Positions 6,327 to 12,326 of a stretch of DNA of 14,716 nt are shown one piece after another. The DNA lies in assembly GCA_009778355.1 (NCBI GenBank), contig WRJY01000315.1:1-14716 (forward strand), written 5' to 3'. Position 1 is the stretch's first letter, and the number at the start of each line of letters is the position of its first letter. Position numbers and translations under genes: made by a program. Under the pieces are notes generated by a model. It did no database searches. It was not told the origin of the DNA and worked only from the letters and a program-made list of their open reading frames with translations. The DNA is from Desulfovibrionaceae bacterium (GTDB lineage: Bacteria > Pseudomonadota > Gammaproteobacteria > Burkholderiales > Burkholderiaceae_C).

Positions 6327-7046
6327 TCAAGCGGCAGGGCCGGCGGGTAAATCGGGCGGATCGGACGGGCCGGCAGCGCCCGGCGGCAGTTGCGGCATCG
6401 GATGGGGCAGGCCCGGATGCGGCTCGCGCGCGGCAGGCGCCACCACGCCCATCGAGATGACGTACTTCAGCGCCTCGTCCACACGCATATTCAGCTCCAC
6501 CACGTCGGCGCGCGGCATCATCAGGAAAAAGCCCGAAGTCGGGTTGGGCGTGGTCGGCACATAGACGCTGACGAAGTCGCCGTCCAGATGGTCGGCCACC
6601 TCGCCGCCGGGCTTGCCGGTCAGAAAGGCGATGGTCCACGCGCCCTGGCGCGGGTACTGAATCAGCAGCGCCCTGGAAAACGCCTGCCCGGAGCCTGAAA
6701 ACAGCGTGTTCGACACCTGCTGGACGCTGGAATAAATGCTGCGCACCACGGGGATGTGCGTCATCAACTGGTTCCACTGGCGCAGCCACCATTGGCCGAA
6801 CATGTTGGCCACGAACAGGCCGGTGCCGAACAAAACGATGGCCACCAGGATCATGCCCAGGCCGGGAATGTGACGCAGCCTGTCGGCCGCCGGCCCCAGG
6901 CCGGGCAGCATGGCCTCGGCGGCGGCCAGCACGGACAAAAAGATGCCGTCCAGCGCGCTCACCAGCCACAGCAGCACCCAGGCCGTGATGCCCACGGGCA
7001 GCCACACCAGCAGTCCGGTGATGAAGTATTGGCGCAGGCGGGGCAT
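6327..7046 (-). CDS. DUF502 family inner-membrane protein
   Basis: This is a 239-residue DUF502 protein (PF04367). The start MPRLRQYFITGLLVWLPVGI leads into a first transmembrane segment at about 9–31. A second segment lies near 61–83 (GLGMILVAIVLFGTGLFVAN). The soluble domain carries family blocks IPVVRSIYSSVQQV, GAWTIAFLTG and the VSVYVPTTPNPTSGFF motif (about residues 160–180), all highly characteristic. The last 30 or so residues are a Pro/Gly-rich tail. The molecular function is not established. The gene sits between fmdB and aspS, an order common in Burkholderiales. Its ATG at 7046 follows the fmdB stop by 2 nt, so the two are almost certainly cotranslated. Longer upstream frames on this strand overlap fmdB and are spurious. 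Confidence 0.92.
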   Translation of the reverse strand: MPRLRQYFITGLLVWLPVGITAWVLLWLVSALDGIFLSVLAAAEAMLPGLGPAADRLRHIPGLGMILVAIVLFGTGLFVANMFGQWWLRQWNQLMTHIPVVRSIYSSVQQVSNTLFSGSGQAFSRALLIQYPRQGAWTIAFLTGKPGGEVADHLDGDFVSVYVPTTPNPTSGFFLMMPRADVVELNMRVDEALKYVISMGVVAPAAREPHPGLPHPMPQLPPGAAGPSDPPDLPAGPAA

Positions 7047-7048
7047 CC

Positions 7049-7399
7049 TCAGCCGCCCGAAGCGTTGCCGCTCCCGCTTGCGGGCGCCGATGCGGGCGCG
7101 GACGATGCGGCGGGCGCCGCAGATGCGGCAGTCGCGGGCGCCGCGCTGTCGCTCTTGGCGGTGTCGCTGCTGTTGGCGGACTGATCCTTGGATGCGGATG
7201 CGGCAGCGCCCTTGCCGCTGTTGCGAAAGTCGGTCGCGTACCAGCCGGAGCCCTTGAGCTGAAAGCCCGCCGCCGTGACCTGCTTGGCAAAAGCCGCCGC
7301 GCCGCAGCTCGGACACACCGTCAGCGGCGCGTCGGACACTTTTTGCAGCACGTCCTTGGCAAAGCCGCAGGAGCCGCATTTGTAGGCATAGATAGGCAT
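7049..7399 (-). CDS. FmdB-family zinc-ribbon protein
   Basis: This 116-residue protein begins MPIYAYKCGSCG, the diagnostic opening of the FmdB/CxxC_CxxC_SSSS family. Zinc-ribbon cysteines are Cys8/Cys11 and Cys29/Cys32. A conserved GFQLKGSGWYATDF segment follows at about 55–68. The rest (about 72–116) is a low-complexity Ala/Ser/Asp tail, as is usual in this family. The founding member was proposed as a regulator of formamidase in Methylophilus; the role in most bacteria is unknown, and no formamidase gene is nearby. The ATG at 7399 was chosen because it gives the exact family start; the longer frame adds an unconserved leader. It is the first gene of fmdB–DUF502–aspS, with a TATAAT box about 40 nt upstream. 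Confidence 0.92.
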   Translation of the reverse strand: MPIYAYKCGSCGFAKDVLQKVSDAPLTVCPSCGAAAFAKQVTAAGFQLKGSGWYATDFRNSGKGAAASASKDQSANSSDTAKSDSAAPATAASAAPAASSAPASAPASGSGNASGG

Positions 7400-7440
7400 G
7401 GCGGAAAGGCAATAGGCGCGCGCGGCGCGCAAAGCCGGTA

Positions 7441-7446
7441 ATTATA
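7441..7446 (-). promoter_or_regulatory. Candidate -10 box for fmdB
   Basis: The minus strand reads TATAAT here, a perfect sigma-70 -10 hexamer in an otherwise GC-rich divergent intergenic region. It is placed to start transcription about 35 nt before the fmdB ATG. No good TTGACA-like -35 lies at 16–18 bp, so strength is uncertain. Confidence 0.4.
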
Positions 7447-7579
7447 AAAGCCGCACCCGTGGCCAAGGTGGCCTGAAGCGCCTGGCATGTCAGCGGCACG
7501 GGCCGGGCAACCGCCGGGACACGCCAGCGCAGTCCGCGTGGACTGGAGCAGGCCGCCCTTGTGCCAGGCTCCGGCCCGC

Positions 7580-7608
7580 CATGCAAACTGCAATACCATG
7601 CTTGCATG
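7580..7608. repeat. Inverted repeat spanning the start of the hydroxy-acid dehydrogenase gene
   Basis: CATGCAA (7580–7586) and TTGCATG (7602–7608) form a perfect 7-bp inverted repeat with a 15-nt spacer. The right arm includes the ATG start codon. It could be a repressor operator or an mRNA hairpin hiding the start; this is inferred from position only. Confidence 0.3.
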
Positions 7609-8766
7609 ACCGACCTGAGCAAAATCACCTGCATCGAGGATCTGCGCGTGCTGGCCCGGCGCCGCGTGCCGCGCATGTTTTACGACTACGTCGATTCGGG
7701 CAGTTGGACGGAAGGCACCTACCGCGCCAATCAGGCCGACTTCCAGAAGCTGCTGCTGCGCCAGCGCGTGGCCATCAACATGGAAGACCGCTGCACCGCC
7801 GCCGCCATGGTCGGCGAGCCGGTGACCATGCCGGTGGCCCTGGCGCCCACGGGTCTGACGGGAATGCAACATGCCGACGGCGAAATTCTGGCCGCGCGCG
7901 CGGCGCGCAAGTTCGGCATCCCGTTCACGCTCTCGACCATGAGCATCTGCTCCATCGAGGACGTGGCCCGGCACGCCGGGCCAGGCTTCTGGTTCCAGCT
8001 CTACGTGATGCGCGACCGCGACTTCATCGAGCGCCTGATCGACCGCGCCAAAACCGCCGGCTGCGGCGCGCTGGTCATCACGCTGGACTTGCAAATCCTC
8101 GGTCAGCGCCACAAAGACATCAAGAACGGCCTGACCACGCCGCCCAAGCCGACGCTGGCAACCCTGATCGACCTGGCCGCCAAGCCGCGCTGGATAGCCG
8201 GCATGTTGCGCACGCCGCGCCGCAGGTTCGGCAACATCCACGGCCACGTCAAGGGCGTGACCGACGCCGGCAACCTGGCCGCCTGGACGGCGGACCAGTT
8301 CGACCCGCGCCTGAACTGGGGCGACGTGGAATGGATCAAGAAACGCTGGGGCGGCAAAGTCATTCTCAAAGGCATCATGGAGCCAGAAGACGCCCGCTTG
8401 GCCGCTGCCAGCGGCGCCGACGCGCTGATCGTCAGCAACCACGGCGGCCGCCAGCTCGACGGCGCGCCCTCGGCCATCGCGGCGCTGCCGGCCATTGTCG
8501 ATGCCGTGGGCCGGCAGATCGAAGTGCACATGGACAGCGGCATCCGCAGCGGCCAGGACGTGCTCAAGGCCTGGGCGCTGGGCGCGCGCGGCACCTACAT
8601 CGGGCGCGCCTTTCTCTATGGCCTGGGCGCGGCGGGTGAAGCCGGCGTGACCAAGGCGCTGGAGATCATCCACAGGGAACTGGACATGACCATGGCCTTC
8701 TGCGGGCACACCCGCATCGATGCCGTGGACCAGCGCATTCTGCGGGCGCAGGCCATGCCGTCATGA
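7606..8766 (+). CDS. lldD: FMN-dependent alpha-hydroxy-acid dehydrogenase (L-lactate dehydrogenase type)
   Basis: This 386-residue protein belongs to the FMN-dependent alpha-hydroxy-acid oxidase family, which oxidises L-lactate, glycolate or mandelate to the 2-oxo acid. Active-site residues expected from glycolate oxidase are present: Tyr28 (YDYVDSG), Tyr132 (FQLY), Asp161, Arg168, Lys255 (ILKGI), catalytic base His279 and Arg282 (SNHGGRQLDG). The FMN phosphate site DSGIRSGQDV…GRAFLYGLGA lies at 310–341. Overall layout and the STMSICSIEDVA block resemble E. coli LldD, so a respiratory L-lactate dehydrogenase is most likely, but the substrate cannot be fixed by sight. The ATG at 7606 gives the family N-terminus; no clear Shine-Dalgarno precedes it, and a GTG at 7561 would add 15 unlikely residues. 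It is transcribed divergently from fmdB, alone, with no lactate permease or regulator nearby. Confidence 0.9.
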   Translation: MTDLSKITCIEDLRVLARRRVPRMFYDYVDSGSWTEGTYRANQADFQKLLLRQRVAINMEDRCTAAAMVGEPVTMPVALAPTGLTGMQHADGEILAARAARKFGIPFTLSTMSICSIEDVARHAGPGFWFQLYVMRDRDFIERLIDRAKTAGCGALVITLDLQILGQRHKDIKNGLTTPPKPTLATLIDLAAKPRWIAGMLRTPRRRFGNIHGHVKGVTDAGNLAAWTADQFDPRLNWGDVEWIKKRWGGKVILKGIMEPEDARLAAASGADALIVSNHGGRQLDGAPSAIAALPAIVDAVGRQIEVHMDSGIRSGQDVLKAWALGARGTYIGRAFLYGLGAAGEAGVTKALEIIHRELDMTMAFCGHTRIDAVDQRILRAQAMPS

Positions 8767-9184
8767 TGCCCCGCCTGTGAAACCCGTTCACCCCGCCTGC
8801 TTTTCAGCGGAAACGGGTGGCAAAATACCTTCCTTGTGAGAAACCCCGCGCCCCGTGCAAGGCAGGTATATTGCTGCCCGCAGCGCCTCGTGCGGCCAAA
8901 ACTGTAAATTGGTAGTGAGCAAAGCGAACCCCAACGCTTCGGCATACAGGTTGCGGGTTCTCCCATGCTTTTTCAAGTAACTCGCGCCACTGCCCAAATG
9001 CTGGAATTTGCAGGCCCACTCCAACCTGCCAGCGCTGCTGGCCCCCACCCTTGCCCTCCCCCAGCGGGGGAGGAAAAACGCGCACTCATTCCGTTTCGCA
9101 ATGGAATGATCCGTTCAACAGGCAATACGCTGCTTTGGCAGATTCGAAACCGGTTTCAAAGCCGCCAGTATACGGCGTGCAGAG
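8767..9184. other. 418-bp stretch without a credible gene; REP-like hairpins
   Basis: Open frames on the minus strand (ends near 8788 and 8804) lack ribosome binding sites, domains or coding bias, and I reject them. The stretch holds an inverted repeat ACCCGTT/AACGGGT (8782–8788, 8812–8818) just after the dehydrogenase stop, but no T-run. It also contains a tight hairpin at 9055–9073, TCATTCC/GGAATGA (9086–9092, 9103–9109), and a 12-bp palindrome GAAACCGGTTTC (9146–9157). Composition shifts from GC-rich to more AT-rich, suggesting degenerate or imported DNA. Confidence 0.5.
9055..9073. repeat. REP-like hairpin CCTCCCCC-AGC-GGGGGAGG
   Basis: A perfect 8-bp stem with a 3-nt loop is followed on the plus strand by AAAAA. 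It is of the CCTCCCCCnnnGGGGGAGG kind frequently dispersed between genes in betaproteobacteria (from memory). Without a T-run on the exit side in either direction it is not a standard terminator for a flanking gene. Confidence 0.6.
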
Positions 9185-9547
9185 TCAGCGCCCGGCCTTG
9201 CTGTGGTGATAATAAAGCCAGGCAAGACCAACGGGGGCCACGAATAATGCAAAACCCCAACACATGAGCATTGTGATAATCTTTACGAACAACATGAGTA
9301 TGGCGTTAACAAAGAAAATATTACCACCCATGATAAAATTCATGACGCTTTCGTAAACGAAACGAGAGTATGGATAAAGAAAAGTATTAATCGCAACAAC
9401 AATCAACATCATCAATGGCGGCATTGATTGTCCGCCTCGGGTTGATCCATAGAGCATCAAAACAGCCATCATCAGGCCAAAGAAAAAATGGCGCAGGTAG
9501 TACGGAAGCGACAAGCCGCCCAGTGTTTTTTGAATGATCGGGTGCAT
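9185..9547 (-). CDS. AT-rich orphan multi-pass membrane protein, unknown function
   Basis: I do not recognise this 120-residue protein. The ATG at 9547 follows a good AGGAGA Shine-Dalgarno (9554–9559) with 6-nt spacing; a TTG one codon earlier is less well placed. Hydrophobic segments lie at about 19–34 (RHFFFGLMMAVLMLYG), 44–60 (PLMMLIVVAINTFLYPY), 77–92 and 93–112 (LMCWGFALFVAPVGLAWLYY), so three or four membrane passes. It is rich in Met and Phe and ends in a short basic tail. Hand-counted G+C is about 35–40% between 9241 and 9420, against well over 60% in the flanking core genes, pointing to recent acquisition. It is divergent from the XRE gene and shares a 250-bp intergenic region with it. 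An immunity-like or small exporter role is possible, but nothing supports one specifically. Confidence 0.65.
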   Translation of the reverse strand: MHPIIQKTLGGLSLPYYLRHFFFGLMMAVLMLYGSTRGGQSMPPLMMLIVVAINTFLYPYSRFVYESVMNFIMGGNIFFVNAILMLFVKIITMLMCWGFALFVAPVGLAWLYYHHSKAGR

Positions 9548-9646
9548 CAAAAGTCTCCTGTGGTTGAGTGGATGAAAGATTCGCGTAGATCAGGATGAGC
9601 CTGCCCGCGCCATGATCGAAATTCTGGGATTCGCGTTCAGTCCCTC

Positions 9647-9716
9647 TTGACAGTGGCTCATCTGACGCCTATGGACACCGCGCCCACAGACCGAGGGCCA
9701 CGGGCCGCCTGTGGCC
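9647..9716 (+). promoter_or_regulatory. Candidate promoter and overlapping hairpins between the orphan gene and the XRE gene
   Basis: A perfect TTGACA (9647–9652) is followed after 17 bp by TATGGA (9670–9675), a plausible sigma-70 promoter facing the XRE gene with a leader of about 120 nt. Downstream, two competing inverted repeats overlap: CCACAG/CTGTGG (9684–9689, 9709–9714) and GGCCAC/GTGGCC (9696–9701, 9711–9716). They could be an operator or leader structure. Confidence 0.35.
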
Positions 9717-9800
9717 TGGCAAGTCGTGTGTTGGGTGGCGCTCACGATTCATACAAATGGGTAAAATCATCCGTAGTGTAATCGACCACAAGACAAGACG

Positions 9801-10055
9801 ATGCGGGACATGCCTGCCGCATCGCCTCAGTACGCCGATCACCCCGCGTTGCTTGCGCTGGGCGCGGCCATCAGGCAGGCGCGCCGGGAAAAGAAAATTT
9901 CGCAGGAAGAACTGGCGCATCGGAGCGCCATCGATCGCTCGTACATGAGTTCGATCGAGCGGGGCCAGCAAAACCCCGGCATTGTTTCGGTGCTGCGGAT
10001 TGCCGAAGCGTTGGAGCTACCCGCATCTGAACTGCTGGGGCGCGCGCGGCTTTAG
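9801..10055 (+). CDS. Small XRE-family helix-turn-helix transcriptional regulator
   Basis: This 84-residue protein consists almost entirely of one HTH_3/XRE (Cro/CI-type) DNA-binding domain at residues 20–80. The helix-turn-helix reads KISQEELAHRSAIDRSYMSS, followed by the typical IERGQQNPGIVSVLRIAEAL and a terminal ASELLG. There is no C-terminal sensor or protease domain, so it should act as a dimer responding through concentration or a partner. The ATG at 9801 has only a weak purine-rich upstream region; an internal ATG at 9810 is an alternative start. Being divergent from the AT-rich orphan gene suggests it controls that gene and/or itself (inference). Its composition is closer to the host average than its neighbour's. 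It converges with the ccmI end, 64 nt away. Confidence 0.88.
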   Translation: MRDMPAASPQYADHPALLALGAAIRQARREKKISQEELAHRSAIDRSYMSSIERGQQNPGIVSVLRIAEALELPASELLGRARL

Positions 10056-10119
10056 ATGCGCGGACATAGGATAGGCGCCCCCGGCGGCCCCCTCATCCTG
10101 CTTGGCAAACGGGCGTGCC

Positions 10120-11271
10120 TTACGGCTTGCCCGCCGCCTGCGGCATGATTCTTTCAAGCATCGCGTCCAGGCTCTTGCGCTCGGGGGTGCCGCTCGGGTG
10201 GCGCTCGCGCAGGGTGCGCACCAGGGCATCGAGGTCGGGCTTGCTGCCGCGGTCTTGCTCGGCCAGGGCGCGCAGCACGGCCACGCGGGGGTCGCCGGGG
10301 GTCAGGGCGGCGGCTTTCTCGATCAGTTTGTGCGTGCGGGTGTCGAGCTTGCCGTGGGCCAGCATCAGGCGCAGTTCAATCCAGTCGGCGAGCAGGCTGC
10401 CGTCTTGCATGACGCGCTCTTGTGCGTGTTCGTAGGCATCAGCGGCCTCGGCATAGCGGCCCAGGGTGTTGTACGAGCGTGCCAGCATGAGCCAGCCGTC
10501 CATGTCCTCGGGATGCTCTTTCAGCCGGTCGGCCAGACGCTGGACTGCGGTATTCATGTCGGGCGCGTCAGACGCGGGCGACGACGCGCTCTGGCCCGGT
10601 GCGCCCGGCTGGGCTGGCGCCTGGCCTTGCGGCCCCATCCACTGTTCAAGCGCCGCGTCGAGGTTTTGGCGGTCGGGGGTGCCGGGGGGGTAATGCTGGC
10701 GCAGTTTGTCCACCAGCTCATTGGCCTGCGCCTGCTCGCCCCGGTCGGACGCGGCCAGCGCGCGCAGCAGCAGCACGTCGGGTTCGTCAGGGGCCATGGC
10801 GGTGACGCGCTCCACCAGTTCGTGGGTGCGGGCGTCGAACTTGTGGCGGTTGACGATCAGGCGCAGTTCGATCCAGTTGGCAAGCAGGCCGCCGTCTTGC
10901 ATGACGCGCTCTTGCGCGTGTTCGTAGGCATCGGCGGCCTCGGCGTAGCGGTCGAGCACGGCGTAGGAACGCGCGAGCATGATCCAGCCGTCCAGGTCTT
11001 CGGGGTGTTCCTTGAGGCGCTCGGCCAGGCTCCGAACCATCTGGTTGGGGTCGGGCGCGCCCGCTGGGCCGTGGGCCGGCGGATTCAATGCGGCTGGCTC
11101 GCCGCGCGCGGCATACAGCCCCTCCACGGCCAGCAACGCGATCAGCGCCACCGCCAGCGATTGCACGCGCCTGCCACGCCCGCCAGCGGCCCAATACAGG
11201 CTGGCGCTGAAGACAACGACCAGCGCCACCGCCAGGGCGGCAAAAATCCATACGCTACTGCTGTCGCTCAT
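10120..11271 (-). CDS. ccmI: CcmI/CycH-type TPR cytochrome c biogenesis protein with duplicated TPR module
   Basis: CcmI chaperones apocytochrome c in the periplasm and presents it to the CcmF/H haem-ligation complex. This 383-residue version has two N-terminal membrane segments, about 7–28 (VWIFAALAVALVVVFSASLY) and 37–54. TPR regions follow, with HPEDLDGWIMLARSYAVLDR as the classic CcmI motif. The TPR part is present twice: residues 72–235 and 236–383 align without gaps at an offset of 164 residues, sharing the block RYAEAADAYEHAQERVMQDG exactly. Each copy begins APDxN, and Pro/Gln/Ala-rich linkers precede each. The ATG at 11271 overlaps the ccmH stop (ATGA). A GGGC/GCCC hairpin with an inner GCC/GGC stem overlaps the last codons and may end transcription. 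The paralogous modules may bind different parts of the apocytochrome, which is inference. Confidence 0.9.
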   Translation of the reverse strand: MSDSSSVWIFAALAVALVVVFSASLYWAAGGRGRRVQSLAVALIALLAVEGLYAARGEPAALNPPAHGPAGAPDPNQMVRSLAERLKEHPEDLDGWIMLARSYAVLDRYAEAADAYEHAQERVMQDGGLLANWIELRLIVNRHKFDARTHELVERVTAMAPDEPDVLLLRALAASDRGEQAQANELVDKLRQHYPPGTPDRQNLDAALEQWMGPQGQAPAQPGAPGQSASSPASDAPDMNTAVQRLADRLKEHPEDMDGWLMLARSYNTLGRYAEAADAYEHAQERVMQDGSLLADWIELRLMLAHGKLDTRTHKLIEKAAALTPGDPRVAVLRALAEQDRGSKPDLDALVRTLRERHPSGTPERKSLDAMLERIMPQAAGKP

Positions 11272-11720
11272 GGCGCGGGTTCCTCTTGTTCGTCATCCGC
11301 GCCGCTGGCGTCGCCATCGCCTTCGGCCCCCTCGCCGGCTGGCCCGGCGCGCATGGTTCGCCACACCACCACGAGGCCAATGGCCACCAGCAGCAGCGGC
11401 CCCAGCCACAGCAACAAGGTGCTGGCGTCCATGGGCGGGCGGTAAACGACGAAGTTGCCGTAGCGGTCCACCAGGAATTTCTTGATCTGCGCGTCGCTCT
11501 CGCCTGCCGCCATGCGGGTGCGGATTTCGTTTTTGAGGTCGATCGCCAACTCGGCGTTGGAATCGGCCAGCGATTCGTTTTGGCACACCAGGCAACGCAG
11601 TTCGCTGGTCAGACGGTACAGGCGGTCGGGATCGACGGCCTGCGGCGCGTCACCAGCCCACGCCAGCGGCGCGAGCAGCGCCGCCGCCAACAGCCATGCG
11701 GCGTACTTCATCCACTTCAT
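11268..11720 (-). CDS. ccmH: Cytochrome c maturation thiol-disulfide protein CcmH
   Basis: CcmH reduces or holds the CXXCH cysteines of apocytochrome c in the periplasm for haem attachment. The 150-residue protein has a signal peptide (residues 1–22, MKWMKYAAWLLAAALLAPLAWA) and the family motif LRCLVCQN with redox Cys43 and Cys46. The conserved helix NAELAIDLKNEIRTRMAAGE and KKFLVDRYGNFVVYRPP follow, then a transmembrane anchor at about 101–120 (LLLWLGPLLLVAIGLVVVW). The last 25 residues are an acidic Gly/Asp/Glu tail. It lacks a fused TPR domain, so the CcmI function is supplied separately by the next gene. The ATG at 11720 overlaps the ccmG stop by 4 bp (ATGA), and its own stop overlaps ccmI the same way. 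Confidence 0.95.
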   Translation of the reverse strand: MKWMKYAAWLLAAALLAPLAWAGDAPQAVDPDRLYRLTSELRCLVCQNESLADSNAELAIDLKNEIRTRMAAGESDAQIKKFLVDRYGNFVVYRPPMDASTLLLWLGPLLLVAIGLVVVWRTMRAGPAGEGAEGDGDASGADDEQEEPAP

Positions 11721-12295
11721 GACTGCGCCCCCAATCGCGGCAGTACTTCCTTGGCGACGACCTCGGGCGTGAGTTCGCCCACGTGCTTCCAGACGATGAT
11801 GCCTTGCGCGTCGATCAAATAGCTTTCGGGCGCGCCGTACACCCCGAGTTCGATACCCATGCGCCCGTCGGCATCGACCAGCACGGTGGCAAAGGGGTTG
11901 CCGTAGCGCCGCAGCCAAGCCGTGGCGTCGGCGGGTTTGTCCTTGTAGCTCAGGCCAATGAGCTGATCGGCGCGGCCCTGCTTGCGCAAGGTTTCGCCCA
12001 GCGCCATCAACACCGGCTGTTCTTCCACGCAAACGGCGCACCAGGACGCCCAGACGTTGACCAGCCGCGCCTTGCCGCGCAACTGTGCCGGGCCGACCGG
12101 CTCGCCGCCAGCGGCGGCGCTGCCCAGTTGGGGCAATGCCATGTCGGGCCAGGACTTGCCGATCAGCACCGATGGCAACTCGCGCGGATCGTGGCGTGTC
12201 AGCAGCGGCCAGGCCAGCAGCGCCAGCAAGGCAAGTACAACCGCAATCGTCAAGGACAAGGCCCAACGGCGGCGCAGTGAAAGCAGGATATTCAT
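11717..12295 (-). CDS. ccmG: Cytochrome c biogenesis thioredoxin-like protein CcmG/DsbE
   Basis: CcmG is a membrane-anchored periplasmic thioredoxin-fold reductant in cytochrome c maturation, receiving electrons from DsbD-type proteins. In the 192-residue form, residues 11–32 are an uncleaved signal anchor (WALSLTIAVVLALLALLAWP). The thioredoxin fold carries the WASWCAVCVEEQPVL active site with Cys86 and Cys89. The CcmG-specific GVYGAPESYLID loop with cis-Pro156 and the GELTPEVV C-terminal region are also present. The ATG at 12295 is used because it opens directly into the family N-terminus. A TTG at 12310 in the same frame has a better-placed AGGTGAG and would add five residues, so it could be the true start. 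It lies 31 nt (16 for the TTG) after ccmF and overlaps ccmH by 4 bp. Confidence 0.95.
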   Translation of the reverse strand: MNILLSLRRRWALSLTIAVVLALLALLAWPLLTRHDPRELPSVLIGKSWPDMALPQLGSAAAGGEPVGPAQLRGKARLVNVWASWCAVCVEEQPVLMALGETLRKQGRADQLIGLSYKDKPADATAWLRRYGNPFATVLVDADGRMGIELGVYGAPESYLIDAQGIIVWKHVGELTPEVVAKEVLPRLGAQS

Positions 12296-12326
12296 TCGGG
12301 CGATTTGCAAAAAAACTCACCTGGCA

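Noticed and set aside
4418..6460. 680-codon open frame on the plus strand opposite aspS
   Set aside because: It is the antisense shadow of a high-G+C gene. The translation is low-complexity His/Val/Gly/Ala-rich without any domain, while the minus strand encodes an unmistakable AspRS.
6327..7676. Long 449-codon version of the DUF502 gene
   Set aside because: The upstream 210 codons overlap fmdB in another frame and are not protein-like. The family start is at 7046.
8804..9085. Minus-strand 93-codon frame in the gene-free stretch
   Set aside because: It has no ribosome binding site, and its first residues come from translating the REP-like hairpin. Nothing downstream resembles a known fold.
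9669..9971. 100-codon minus-strand frame opposite the XRE regulator
   Set aside because: It is antisense to a clear helix-turn-helix gene and has no RBS or domain.
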